Shown here: one piece after another, positions 38,469 to 47,565 of the stretch
Numbering within the stretch: position 1 is the first letter of the stretch
Layout of the letters: the number at the start of each line of letters is the position of its first letter
DNA from: Acidobacteriota bacterium
Lineage (GTDB): Bacteria; Acidobacteriota; Terriglobia; Acidiferrales; UBA7541
Reading direction: 5' to 3'
Assembly (NCBI GenBank): GCA_003225315.1
Contig: QHZD01000023.1
Location: 1-64,000, forward strand
DNA: 64,000 bases
Position numbers and translations under genes: made by a program
The notes under the pieces: generated by a model
Seen by the model: only the letters and a program-made list of their open reading frames with translations
Databases searched by the model: none
Told to the model about the DNA's origin: nothing

Positions 38469-38714
38469 TCACTCGCAAGGAGGACACCGCGTAGCCCAGA
38501 AATTTACCAGTACAACCTGCCCCTTGTACGCCTCCAACTTGGACCAGTTCTCGCCGTAATCTCGGAAGACCGCGTGCGGCGCAGGCAGATCGATGTCCAC
38601 TTCGCTGGACATTCTCTCGCCTGATTCCTCGGACGGCCACCCCAGCGAATCGCGTTTCACCCAGGCCGCGCCCAGCAACAGGGCCAACGCCAAAAGTATG
38701 AGTAGACCCTTCAA
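38469..38714 (-). pseudogene. Truncated TlpA/ResA-like thioredoxin remnant
   Basis: An open frame of 81 residues from a TTG at 38714 preceded by GGAG at about 8 nt. It has a membrane anchor (LKGLLILLALALLLGAAW) and the start of a TlpA-type thioredoxin fold (VDIDLPAPHAVFRDYG, KGQVVLVNFWATRCPPCE). It stops directly after the redox motif CPPC plus one residue, so about 100 residues of the fold are missing. The stop lies 9 bp from the enolase stop. Neither strand beyond contains the lost part. It is most likely a deletion remnant next to eno; a functional mini-protein is improbable. Confidence 0.65.
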
Positions 38715-38923
38715 GTTTCTTGCTCCAAATTTCTCTTTTGGCTTGAACGCGAGAACTTCACCGCCAATAACATTTAGTTTACCGAGAGAGGAATTCTTTC
38801 CGCGTTTCGTGGATGCGAGTGTGTCGAATGAATCCCTTGACCTTTGACGGAGCCCCGGTGAAGCACAGCCGACAGACTGGGCTCGCATTGGAACAGTGAG
38901 GAATTTTGCGAAGGGAGTTACAC

Positions 38924-39469
38924 TTGGCGCGAGGCCAACATCTTAGGCAACAGGCAGAATTCTCTTTTATGGCCAATACCGCCAATGCTTGCTCTCCGGA
39001 CAGCGTTTACATTCGTCCCGCCTTCCCCGACGATGTGGAACCTCTCGTCCGCCTCATAAACGCTGCCTTTCGCGTGGAGCAGCCCTTCATCGAGGGCGAT
39101 CGCGTTGACGCCGCTGGCGTTCGTTCCTACATGGCCAAAGGCAAATTTCTCGTCGCTGAGGATTCCACTGGCCTGGCCGCTTGCGTCTACGTTCAGATTG
39201 ACAATGGCGGAGGCTACTTGGGGTTGCTCGGTGTCGATCCTTCGCGGCAAGGAACCGGGCTCGGCCGCAAGATGATGGATGCTGCCGAAGGCTACTTTCG
39301 CGAAGCAGGTTGCAAGACCGTCAACCTCCGCGTCATCAGCGCACGCACCCCGCTCCCTTCCTTTTATCGTCACCTCGGCTACTACGAAACCGGCACCGCC
39401 CCCTTTGCTCCTGACGTGCCTGTCAAAGTTCCTTGCCACTACATCGTCATGTCCAAATCGCTCGCCTGA
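38924..39469 (+). CDS. GNAT-family N-acetyltransferase
   Basis: A 181-aa acetyltransferase if it starts at the TTG at 38924, which follows AAGGGAG at 6 nt. The ATG at 38969 (MANTANACSP) has no good RBS but would give 166 aa with an intact domain. The GNAT fold begins at VYIRPAFPDDVEPLVRLI. The acetyl-CoA pyrophosphate-binding motif is LGVDPSRQGTGLGRKMMD, and PLPSFYRHLGYYETGT is the usual C-terminal signature. The acceptor substrate is unknown. It is divergent from the thioredoxin remnant and 84 bp before the M28 peptidase gene. Confidence 0.85.
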   Translation: MARGQHLRQQAEFSFMANTANACSPDSVYIRPAFPDDVEPLVRLINAAFRVEQPFIEGDRVDAAGVRSYMAKGKFLVAEDSTGLAACVYVQIDNGGGYLGLLGVDPSRQGTGLGRKMMDAAEGYFREAGCKTVNLRVISARTPLPSFYRHLGYYETGTAPFAPDVPVKVPCHYIVMSKSLA

Positions 39470-39553
39470 CCGGCCCTGCGGCTGCCTTGGACTCCACCAT
39501 TTTCAATTCTTTGCACTTCAGGCAGAATACCTCTTCTATTTCAGGGGGAATTC

Positions 39554-41836
39554 ATGAACCGTCGTGCTGTCCTTTCTTCCTTTTTTTTTGCAGCCCTCTC
39601 ATTTGCACCTGTCGGAAACCACGTCATCGCTGACGAGCAGCCTCTCTTTGGCTATTCCGCCGAATCTTCCCGCGCCGAACGCCAGTGGGAAGAAAAGCTG
39701 CGCGCCATTCCCAGTCCGGAAAATCTCCGGGCCTATATGCAGCGCCTTTCCGCGCGTCCGCATCACGTCGGTTCGCCCTACGACAAAGACAATGCCGAAT
39801 GGATCGCCGCGAAGTTCAAGGAGTTCGGTCTCGACACCCACATCGAGCAGTTCGACGTTCTCTTTCCCACGCCCAAGGAACGCGCTGTTGAGCTGGTCGA
39901 AGGCGGCCCGAAATTCGCCGCCAAGCTTCAGGAGCCCGCGCTTCCGCAGGATCTCACCTCAAATCAGCGCGACGAGCAGCTTCCCACCTATAACGCGTAC
40001 TCGATCGACGGAGACGTCACCGCTCAGCTCGTCTACGTGAACTACGGCATCCCTGAAGATTACGAGCAGCTCGATCGCATGGGCATTTCCGTGAAGGGCA
40101 AGATCGTCATCGCGCGCTATTACCACTCCTGGCGTGGCATCAAGCCCAAGGTTGCCGCCGAGCACGGCGCCGTCGGCTGCCTCATTTTTTCCGATCCGCA
40201 CGAAGACGGATTCGTCCAAGGCGAGACGTTTCCTTCCGGCGCTTTCCGCCCGCCCGATGGGGTCCAGCGTGGCAGCGTCGCGGACATGCCGTTTTATCCG
40301 GGCGATCCGCTAACTCCGGGAGTCGGGGCCACGAAAGACGCCAAGCGCTTGAAAGTGGAAGAAGCTCCTACGATTACGAAAATTCCAGTGCTGCCGATTT
40401 CTTATGCGGACGCGCAACCATTGCTCGCGGTGTTGACCGGCCGAGTTGCTCCGGAAGGATGGCGCGGCGGACTCGGCATCACCTATCACGTTGGCCCGGG
40501 CGCCGCGAAAGTCCACCTGAAAGTGAAATCGAACTGGGACATCAAACCTCTCTATGATGTGATCGCAAAAATTCCTGGCTCAACTTTCCCGGATGAGTGG
40601 GTGATTCGCGGCAACCATCACGACGGCTGGGTGAACGGCGCGGAGGATCCCATTTCCGGCCAGGTCGCCATTTTGGAAGAGGCGCGTGCGCTTGGCGAGC
40701 TCGTGAAATCCGGTTGGAAGCCGAAGCGCACTATTATCTATTGCGCGTGGGACGGCGAAGAGCCGGGGCTCCTGGGCTCGACTGAGTGGGCCGAACAGCA
40801 TTACGACGAACTGCGCGTCCACGGCGTCGCCTACATCAATTCTGACGGCAACGGCCGCGGTTATCTCCGAGTCGAAGGCTCGCATACGCTCGAAAAATTC
40901 AGCAACGATATCGCGCGCGAGATTTCCGATCCGGAAACAAAATTAAGTGCGTGGAAGCGCCAGCAACTTCGCGAAATTGCCGATGCCAAAACCTCGGAGC
41001 AGCGTGAGGAAATTCGCAAGCGCTCCGATCTCCGCATTCCCGCGCTGGGTTCCGGTTCGGATTACACCGCATTCCTGCAGCATGACGGTGTCGCCGCGCT
41101 CAACATCGGGTTCGGCGGTGAAGACCAAGGTGGCATCTACCATTCTATCTACGACGATTTCTACTGGTTCACCCACTTCAGCGACACGGACTTTGTTTAT
41201 GGGCGCGCGCTCGCACAGACCGGCGGCACCGCAATCATGCGGTTGGCGGACGCGGATCTGCTTCCGTTCGAGTTCACAGATTTTGCTGACACCGTGCAGA
41301 CTTACTTGAAGGAATTGAAGGCTCTTTCGCAAAAAATGCAGGACGACATTCGCGAACGCAATCGCGAAATTGAAGAAGGCGTTTTCAAAGCTACGGACGA
41401 CCCCAAGCGCCCTCTGGTTCCGCCAACGGTCGAAACCGTTCCTCCTCATCTCAATTTCGCTCCCATGGAGAATGCTGTGGATGCGCTTTCTCGCAGCGCG
41501 GCGGAGTATCGCAAAACGTTGGAACATGCGAACGCCAATGGCGGCGCGGCGCTGGCCTCCGCTTCGCTTGCCGAAGTCAATAAAATGCTCATCGAGAGCG
41601 AGCGCAAACTCACCAATGCCGAGGGACTGCCCAATCGTCCCTGGTTCAAGCACCAGCTCTATGCGCCGGGTTTTTACACTGGTTACGGTGTCAAGACGGT
41701 GCCCGCGGTGCGCGAAGCCATCGAGCTAAAAAAATGGCAGCAGGCTGACGAAGCGATTATTGTTGTCGCACGCGTTTTGCAGGATGAAGCCGCGCTGATT
41801 ACTTCCGTCGCCCAGAAACTCTCAGGTGGGAAATGA
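39554..41836 (+). CDS. Secreted M28-family peptidase, glutamate carboxypeptidase II-like
   Basis: A 760-aa exported zinc peptidase. The start gives a signal peptide (AVLSSFFFAALSFAPVG) and GGGGGAATTC lies just before the ATG. A PA-domain insertion covers about 120-320 (KGKIVIARYYHSWRGIKPK). The catalytic M28 domain follows: RGNHHDGWVNGAEDP with the first zinc His and Asp, YCAWDGEEPGLLGSTEW with the catalytic Glu pair, NSDGNGRG, and HSIYDDFYWFTHF with the last zinc His. The C-terminal helical part (about 570-760) resembles the transferrin-receptor-like dimerisation domain. The architecture is that of GCPII/PSMA-type enzymes, which cleave C-terminal Glu. A periplasmic peptide-scavenging role is likely. 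Confidence 0.92.
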   Translation: MNRRAVLSSFFFAALSFAPVGNHVIADEQPLFGYSAESSRAERQWEEKLRAIPSPENLRAYMQRLSARPHHVGSPYDKDNAEWIAAKFKEFGLDTHIEQFDVLFPTPKERAVELVEGGPKFAAKLQEPALPQDLTSNQRDEQLPTYNAYSIDGDVTAQLVYVNYGIPEDYEQLDRMGISVKGKIVIARYYHSWRGIKPKVAAEHGAVGCLIFSDPHEDGFVQGETFPSGAFRPPDGVQRGSVADMPFYPGDPLTPGVGATKDAKRLKVEEAPTITKIPVLPISYADAQPLLAVLTGRVAPEGWRGGLGITYHVGPGAAKVHLKVKSNWDIKPLYDVIAKIPGSTFPDEWVIRGNHHDGWVNGAEDPISGQVAILEEARALGELVKSGWKPKRTIIYCAWDGEEPGLLGSTEWAEQHYDELRVHGVAYINSDGNGRGYLRVEGSHTLEKFSNDIAREISDPETKLSAWKRQQLREIADAKTSEQREEIRKRSDLRIPALGSGSDYTAFLQHDGVAALNIGFGGEDQGGIYHSIYDDFYWFTHFSDTDFVYGRALAQTGGTAIMRLADADLLPFEFTDFADTVQTYLKELKALSQKMQDDIRERNREIEEGVFKATDDPKRPLVPPTVETVPPHLNFAPMENAVDALSRSAAEYRKTLEHANANGGAALASASLAEVNKMLIESERKLTNAEGLPNRPWFKHQLYAPGFYTGYGVKTVPAVREAIELKKWQQADEAIIVVARVLQDEAALITSVAQKLSGGK

Positions 41837-41874
41837 AGGTTTCTCGAGTACGCGTAGAATGAGTTTCTGATACC

Positions 41875-42528
41875 TCACCGTTTGTAGTGCGCCGTATACG
41901 CGGGCGTGGGAATGGCGGCATCGCACTTCTCGTCGCGGATCGGCGCGCCCGGCGTAAGAGCCAATGGAATCACGCCGGCCCAGACCGGCAGCACGTAGTC
42001 TGCCTCGTCGTCCTCCGGCGGCCCAACGCGCATCTTTGCGGAAACTTCCGTCAGCGGCAGTCGCAGAATGCTCGTGGCTTTCAATTCTTTTTCGCTGGGC
42101 TGGCGCGCATCGTTCCAGCGGCCGGCAATGATTTTCTCGGTGAAGGCGTGCAGCGCTTCTAGCTTTTCTTCCGGCGCCTCGACGAGCGCAGCTTGGCCGA
42201 GGGCGACGACTGAGCGGTAATTCATCGAGTGATTGAAAACGGAGCGTGCGAGAACAAAGCCATCCGTTAGAGTTACGGTAACGCAAACGGGAATTCCGCC
42301 GCTCAGGTTGCGGAGCATGCGGCTGGCAACAGAACCATGGAAATAAATCGCGTCGCCAACACGCGCGAACAGCGTGGGGATCACGTAAGGGTGGCCATCC
42401 ACGGCAAAGCCGACGTGGCATACAAAACCCTCGTCGAGGATTTTGTAAATGGTTTCGCGATCGTAAGCGCCGCGATGCGATTCACGCACGACGCGCGTGC
42501 GCTCGGTCGGCGGAGTGGTTTCTGGCAC
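41875..42528 (-). CDS. Pyridoxamine 5'-phosphate oxidase-family FMN-binding protein
   Basis: A 217-aa split-barrel flavoprotein of the PNPOx-like superfamily. It lacks the canonical PdxH C-terminal motif, so it is a relative and not vitamin B6 oxidase. Readable family segments are VCHVGFAVDGHPYVIPTLFARVGDAIYFHG (in parts at residues 35-65), FNHSMNYRSVVALGQA with the typical NYRSV pattern, and AGVIPLAL near the C-terminus. Such proteins bind FMN, F420 or heme. The stop is convergent with the M28 gene. The RBS is AGGTGA just before the ATG. The substrate is unknown. Confidence 0.85.
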   Translation of the reverse strand: MPETTPPTERTRVVRESHRGAYDRETIYKILDEGFVCHVGFAVDGHPYVIPTLFARVGDAIYFHGSVASRMLRNLSGGIPVCVTVTLTDGFVLARSVFNHSMNYRSVVALGQAALVEAPEEKLEALHAFTEKIIAGRWNDARQPSEKELKATSILRLPLTEVSAKMRVGPPEDDEADYVLPVWAGVIPLALTPGAPIRDEKCDAAIPTPAYTAHYKR

Positions 42529-42786
42529 GATTCACCTCATTGAGAAACGTGGCGCGAAGACGGCTGGTGCGTGGCCGCTCATTTGATTTGTAGCCGGCGC
42601 CAAAGCGGCATGAGTGAGGACCAACTACAAGTATTGTATCACTCGGGAAACCGAGGCAATTCAGAACTCGCGATGCGCGCGCGGACAATAGTGGTCCCAA
42701 TTTGGATGGCGTGCCTTACAACCACGGCGCCACGTATGAGAAACTGGCGACCTGACTTGTATTCGTTTGCGGCCGGGAAAGGGACG

Positions 42787-44067
42787 ATGAGCACACCAGG
42801 AATGCAGGGAGCTGAGAAAAAAGCGTTCGACATCGCGTGGGTGAGGGAACAATTTCCTTCGCTCAAATTGCAGGTGAACGGGCAGAATGCGGCGTTTTTG
42901 GACGGGCCGGCAGGCACGCAAGTGCCGAAACAGGTGATGGACGCTGTGCAAAATTATTTTATGAGCGCGAACGCCAACACGTATGGCGCCTTCCTCACGA
43001 GCCGGCGAACCGATGAAATGATCCTTTCGTCGCGGGCCGCGATGGCGGATTTTTTCAACTGCGATCCGAGCGAAGTGTCCTTCGGGCAGAACATGACGAC
43101 GATCACGTTCGCGCTCGCGCGTGCAATCGGTCGCGAACTGAAAGCCGGCGACGAGATTGTAGTGACGACTTTGGATCATGACGCGAATGTGGCGCCGTGG
43201 CGCGCACTGGAAGAAAAAGGCGTGGTGGTCCGTCAGGCGGATATTCGCGAAGCGGATTGCACGCTGGATATGGATGATTTGAAGCGAAAGATTTCCGAAA
43301 GAACGAAACTCGTCGCCGTGGGATACGCCTCGAACATCGTGGGAACAATCAATCCTGTGGCGGAAATCACCAAGCTCGCGCACGCAGCGGGCGCGCTGAT
43401 GTTTGTCGACGCCGTGCACTATGCTCCGCACGGGCTGATCGATGTGAAGGCCCTGGATTGCGATTTTCTGGCGTGCTCGCCGTACAAATTTTTCGGGCCG
43501 CACATGGGCACGCTGTTCGGCAAGCGCGAACAATTGGAGCGCTTCAAGCCGTACAAAGTGCGGCCGGCGACAAACGTTCCGCCGGAATGCTGGGAAACGG
43601 GAACGCAGGTGCAGGAACTAATCGCGGGAATTGGCGCAGCCGTGGACTACATTGCGGAGCTGGGCCGGCACTGCGACCCCAGCGCGAAAAGCCGTCGCGA
43701 AGCGTTGCAGGCCGCGTACCGCGCGACACACCAATACGAAACCAGCTTGATGGCGCAGTTGATCGCGGGTTTGCAGACAATTCCTGGGATGCGCATTTTC
43801 GGTATCACCGACGAGAAACGATTCAACGAGCGTTGCGCGACGCTGTCGTTCCGGCTGGGCGATCATCATCCGACGAAGATTGCGGCGTTTCTCGGTGAGC
43901 GCGGAATATTCACCTGGGACGGGAATTTCTACGCGCTGAATCTCTCCGAGCGCCTCGGAGTTGAGCAACTTGGCGGCGTCCTGCGTGTCGGCCTGGTTCA
44001 CTACAACACCGTCGAAGAAGTGGACCGCCTGCTCGCGGCGCTACGGGAGTTCGCGAAGAAAAACTGA
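42787..44067 (+). CDS. Class V aminotransferase, cysteine desulfurase-like
   Basis: A 426-aa PLP enzyme. The ATG at 42787 (MSTPGMQGAEK) follows GGAAAGGGACG; an open frame extending upstream to 42571 has no coding character. AFLDGPAGTQVPKQVMDA and TYGAFLTSRRTDEMI mark the N-terminal region. The PLP-binding lysine is in ACSPYKFFGPHMGTLFG, and ATNVPPECWETGTQ follows. The closest family is the cysteine desulfurase-like VC1184/TIGR01976 group, distinct from IscS and SufS. No Fe-S assembly scaffold gene is adjacent, so a housekeeping IscS role is unlikely. The substrate is not established. Confidence 0.87.
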   Translation: MSTPGMQGAEKKAFDIAWVREQFPSLKLQVNGQNAAFLDGPAGTQVPKQVMDAVQNYFMSANANTYGAFLTSRRTDEMILSSRAAMADFFNCDPSEVSFGQNMTTITFALARAIGRELKAGDEIVVTTLDHDANVAPWRALEEKGVVVRQADIREADCTLDMDDLKRKISERTKLVAVGYASNIVGTINPVAEITKLAHAAGALMFVDAVHYAPHGLIDVKALDCDFLACSPYKFFGPHMGTLFGKREQLERFKPYKVRPATNVPPECWETGTQVQELIAGIGAAVDYIAELGRHCDPSAKSRREALQAAYRATHQYETSLMAQLIAGLQTIPGMRIFGITDEKRFNERCATLSFRLGDHHPTKIAAFLGERGIFTWDGNFYALNLSERLGVEQLGGVLRVGLVHYNTVEEVDRLLAALREFAKKN

Positions 44068-44125
44068 GCCGAACCAGCGCGACTCAGCGTCCGGCAAAAA
44101 GTCAATCCATCTCCGCAAGTGCAAG

Positions 44126-44815
44126 CTATCTGCAGGGATTGTGGCCGTCCACGCCGGAACCAGGAAGAATCGAAAAACCAAGTTCTTGCAAATCCTTGCG
44201 CAATTGAGCGACGGATTCAAAGAGGATCCCATGAATTCCCACCGCCCGAGCGGCCTGAATGTTTTCTTCGCGGTCATCGACGAAGGCCGCTTCAGCCGGC
44301 GCAATTTTCAGCAGGGAAAGAGAATGCCGGTAGATTACCGGGTCCGGCTTGATGGCGCGCAGCTCGCACGAAAAAATCTGATGATCGAAGTGGCTCAGCC
44401 AGGCGAAGTTCTTCCTCACGTGAGCGGCCATGTCCGTTTGCATGTTTGAGAGAATGGCGGTCTTAATGCCGCGCGAGTGGACGTGCGCGAGCCACTCCGT
44501 CATTTCCGGATTGACGTTGCTCCACATCTGTACATCCATCCGGCGAAGACTTTCCACCTGATGCTCATGAATCATGACGCCCGCCCGGCGCGCAAACTCA
44601 ACCCAATAATCATGCCCAGTGAAGTCGCCGCGATCGTAAGGATTGCGCGAGGAACGATAGATGGGGAGAAATTTATCTTCGTCGATGCCAAAAATGCCCG
44701 CCATTTCCGCAAGAACTTCCGGAGAAGGGCGATGGCAAAGGACTTCACCATAGTCGAGGATAACGCCGCGAATTGGTCCTGCAAAAGCCGAACGTGAAAC
44801 TTTTTCATCAACCAT
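44126..44815 (-). CDS. HAD-superfamily phosphatase, YihX-like
   Basis: A 229-aa HAD hydrolase from the ATG at 44815, preceded by ATTGGAG at 8 nt. The same frame stays open for 576 nt upstream, but that part is antisense to gpmI and not coding. The nucleophile motif GVILDYGEVLC has Gly in place of the second Asp, as in YihX-type alpha-D-glucose-1-phosphatases (DLGNV). Motif II is TAILSNMQTD, and motif III/IV is RAIKPDPVIY with AAFVDDREENIQAA. The substrate is likely a small sugar phosphate or nucleotide. It is divergent from gpmI across 72 bp. Confidence 0.87.
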   Translation of the reverse strand: MVDEKVSRSAFAGPIRGVILDYGEVLCHRPSPEVLAEMAGIFGIDEDKFLPIYRSSRNPYDRGDFTGHDYWVEFARRAGVMIHEHQVESLRRMDVQMWSNVNPEMTEWLAHVHSRGIKTAILSNMQTDMAAHVRKNFAWLSHFDHQIFSCELRAIKPDPVIYRHSLSLLKIAPAEAAFVDDREENIQAARAVGIHGILFESVAQLRKDLQELGFSILPGSGVDGHNPCR

Positions 44816-44887
44816 GAAGACGCTCCAATGAATATCGTGACGGAAACGAAGTGATTCGTCCAACAAATCCATGTATTCTGGCGCGCT

Positions 44888-46447
44888 ATGGCAAAACGGC
44901 CGAAACCGATTGTGCTGACGGTGTTGGATGGATGGGGATACCGCGCGGAGACCAAGGGGAACGCCATCGCCCTGGCGCGGAAACCGGCGTACGACGAACT
45001 GCTCAAGAAATTCCCCAACACTTTGATTCATACGTCCGGTCCATTTGTGGGATTGCCCGAGGGACAAATGGGCAACAGCGAAGTGGGGCACATGAACATG
45101 GGCGCTGGAAGGATTGTGCACATGGACATCACCCGGATTGACCTGCTGATCGCCAATAAACAATTGCAGAGTGCGCCGCTTTTCCAGCAAGCCATGGAGC
45201 GCGGGCGGGCGCGGCAACTGCATTTTCTCGGATTGCTGAGCGACGGCGGCGTGCACTCGCACATTCAACATTTGTTTGCCCTGCTGGAAATGGCCAAGCA
45301 GTACAAAGTGGAAAAAGTGTTTGTGCACTGCTTCATGGATGGACGCGACACGCCGCCGAACAGCGGGCGCGATTACGTGCGTCAGTTGCAACAGAAAATG
45401 CGCGAGCTGGGCGTGGGCGAAATCGGCACGCTAGTGGGGCGCTACTACGCAATGGACCGTGACAACCGCTGGGAGCGCGTCGAACTGGCGTATCGCGCGC
45501 TGGTTCACGGCGAAGCGGAAACGCGAACGGATGATCCGCTTGCGGCACTGCAGCGAAGTTACGAAGCAAACGTTACGGACGAATTCGTCAAGCCGATCGT
45601 GGTGACAAAAGGTAGCGGACCATCCGCTACCCCGGTGGGTTTGATTCGCGATGACGATGCCATTATCTTTTTCAATTTTCGCGCGGACCGTGCGCGACAA
45701 ATGACCTACGCCCTGGCGGCTCCGGACTTCGACAAGTTTACCGATGTGAAGCGGCCTCAGAATTTGTTTTATGTGGCGATGACTCAGTACGACAAGAACT
45801 GGCCGTGGCTGAAATATGTGATTGCTCCGGAAAAGCTTGAGCACATCCTGGCGCAAGTTTTTGCGGAATTGCAGTACAAGAATTTGCGGACCGCGGAGAC
45901 GGAGAAATACGCGCACGTCACCTATTTTTTCAATGGCGGCGTGGAGAAACCATTCGCCGGGGAAGAGCGCATCCTAGTGCCGTCACCGAAAGTGGCGACG
46001 TACGACTTGAAGCCCGAAATGTCGGCGGCGGGAATTACGGACACCGTAGTGAAGGCGATTGAGAAGGGCGACTTCGACGCCATCATCATGAATTATGCGA
46101 ATGCGGACATGGTGGGCCATTCCGGAAAACTGGAAGCGGCGATCAAGGCGGTCGAAGCAGTGGACGCGGGGCTGGCGCGGATTTATCAGGCACTGAAGCC
46201 GCGCGGAGGTGTGTGGATGATTACTGCGGACCACGGCAATGCAGAGACGATGATCGACCCGGCAACCGGCGGGCCGCACACGTATCACACGACGAATCCG
46301 GTGCCGTTTATTTTGGTGAGTGACGACGACAAAGTAAGGCTGAAGCCGGGCGGTTCGCTGCGGGATATCGCGCCGACGATGCTGGGCGCGCTCAAGCAAC
46401 CGCGGCCCACCGATATGACGGGCACCGATTTGCGCATCATTTCCTAG
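44888..46447 (+). CDS. gpmI: 2,3-bisphosphoglycerate-independent phosphoglycerate mutase
   Basis: A 519-aa Mn-dependent enzyme interconverting 3- and 2-phosphoglycerate. Asp14 in [11 protein letters not shown] and the phosphoserine Ser64 in [15 protein letters not shown] are the catalytic residues. [35 protein letters not shown] and TADHGNAE supply the substrate and metal sites, all intact, and the length is normal. No Shine-Dalgarno is visible. TATTCT (44874-44879) is only 8 nt before the ATG, so the mRNA may be leaderless. The dehydrogenase gene follows after 7 bp. Confidence 0.96.
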   Translation: MAKRPKPIVLTVLDGWGYRAETKGNAIALARKPAYDELLKKFPNTLIHTSGPFVGLPEGQMGNSEVGHMNMGAGRIVHMDITRIDLLIANKQLQSAPLFQQAMERGRARQLHFLGLLSDGGVHSHIQHLFALLEMAKQYKVEKVFVHCFMDGRDTPPNSGRDYVRQLQQKMRELGVGEIGTLVGRYYAMDRDNRWERVELAYRALVHGEAETRTDDPLAALQRSYEANVTDEFVKPIVVTKGSGPSATPVGLIRDDDAIIFFNFRADRARQMTYALAAPDFDKFTDVKRPQNLFYVAMTQYDKNWPWLKYVIAPEKLEHILAQVFAELQYKNLRTAETEKYAHVTYFFNGGVEKPFAGEERILVPSPKVATYDLKPEMSAAGITDTVVKAIEKGDFDAIIMNYANADMVGHSGKLEAAIKAVEAVDAGLARIYQALKPRGGVWMITADHGNAETMIDPATGGPHTYHTTNPVPFILVSDDDKVRLKPGGSLRDIAPTMLGALKQPRPTDMTGTDLRIIS

Positions 46448-46454
46448 CCTAACC

Positions 46455-47462
46455 ATGAACCGTACAAAACCTGCAGAGACAAAACTCGTGATTTGTGTGT
46501 GGCATCCGTTTACCGAGTGGCGGCCGAAGTCGGCGATGGCGGAGGCGATTCGCAAACGGTGGCCGGAGACACGCGTGGTGCATTTGCCGAATTACGATTA
46601 CTTGGCGAAAGAATTGCCTGATACGGATATTTTTGTGGGCTATTCACTGCGTGCGGAGCAATTGAACGACGCGAAGAAACTGAAGTGGATCCATTCGACG
46701 GCGGCGGGCGTGGCGCAATTGATGTATCCGGAGCTGCGCAATTCCGGAATCCTAGTGACAAACCCGAGTGGAATCTTCTCCGTGCCGATGGCGGAGCATA
46801 CGATGGGTTTGTTGCTCGCACTGGCAAGAAATTTTCCGGATTCGGTGCGCGGGCAGGACCGCGCGCGATGGGCTCAGCAGGAGATCTGGGACAAGCCGCA
46901 GCACTTGACGGAGCTGAATGGGAAAGTTTTGCTGATTGTCGGGTACGGATCGATCGGCAGGGAAGTAGCGAAGCGGGCGAAGGCGTTTGACATGAAGGTT
47001 TGGGGAGTGACGCGATCCGGCAAAGGCGAACAGGCGCACATCGAGAAGATTTTTGCAGCGCCTCAACTACACGAAGCACTGCCGGGCGCGGATTACGTTT
47101 TGACCTGCGCGCCAGAGACGGCGGAAACGAATCACTTGATCGGCGCGACTGAAATCGCAAAGATGAAACGCGGAGCGCGGCTAATCAACGTGGGGCGCGG
47201 ATCGCTGCTGGATGAAGCGGCACTGATCCAAGCGCTTGAAGACGGCGCGCTCGGCGGAGCAGCGCTGGACGTGGCGCAAACGGAGCCCTTACCGGCGGAG
47301 AGTCCGGTGTGGAAGGCGCCGAATTTGTTCATCACGCCGCACACCAGCGGGGTAAGCGACCGGCTGTGGGACCGGCAGACAACCATTTTGATCGAATTGC
47401 TGAAGAGATGGTTTGAGGGACAAGAATTGTTCAACCGGGTGGATTTTGCGCGCGGCTATTGA
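46455..47462 (+). CDS. D-2-hydroxyacid dehydrogenase (NAD-dependent)
   Basis: A 335-aa two-domain dehydrogenase. The N-terminal flavodoxin-like domain (TKLVICVWHPFTEW) is followed by a Rossmann fold at about 110-300 with LIVGYGSIGREVAKRAKAF. The catalytic Arg lies in YVLTCAPETAETNH to LINVGRGSLLDEAAL, and the catalytic His is in FITPHTSGVSDRLWD. The Glu of the triad is near LDVAQTEPLP. The protein belongs to the general D-lactate/glyoxylate/phosphoglycerate reductase group. It is not a full serA, as it lacks ACT domains. It starts 7 bp after gpmI, so the two are probably one transcript. The substrate is uncertain. Confidence 0.9.
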   Translation: MNRTKPAETKLVICVWHPFTEWRPKSAMAEAIRKRWPETRVVHLPNYDYLAKELPDTDIFVGYSLRAEQLNDAKKLKWIHSTAAGVAQLMYPELRNSGILVTNPSGIFSVPMAEHTMGLLLALARNFPDSVRGQDRARWAQQEIWDKPQHLTELNGKVLLIVGYGSIGREVAKRAKAFDMKVWGVTRSGKGEQAHIEKIFAAPQLHEALPGADYVLTCAPETAETNHLIGATEIAKMKRGARLINVGRGSLLDEAALIQALEDGALGGAALDVAQTEPLPAESPVWKAPNLFITPHTSGVSDRLWDRQTTILIELLKRWFEGQELFNRVDFARGY

Positions 47463-47479
47463 ATGGAAAATAGGAATTG

Positions 47480-47549
47480 GAAAATCGAAATTGGAAACCC
47501 GCACCGGAAAGCGGCCTCACGATTCTCCCAATTTCTAATTTCGATTTTC
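47480..47549. terminator. Inverted repeat between convergent genes, possible bidirectional terminator
   Basis: A 13-bp perfect inverted repeat, GAAAATCGAAATT (47480-47492) and AATTTCGATTTTC (47537-47549), surrounds a 44-nt loop between two converging genes. Each arm is A/T-rich, and shorter related words (GGAATTGG, CGGAATTAG) are scattered around. It could end transcription from both sides or be a decayed intergenic repeat. Confidence 0.4.
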
Positions 47550-47565
47550 GAACTTCGGAATTAGC

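Noticed and set aside
44816-45391. Upstream extension of the HAD phosphatase frame by 192 codons
   Set aside because: This part is antisense to gpmI and unlike any HAD N-terminus; a proper RBS precedes the ATG at 44815.
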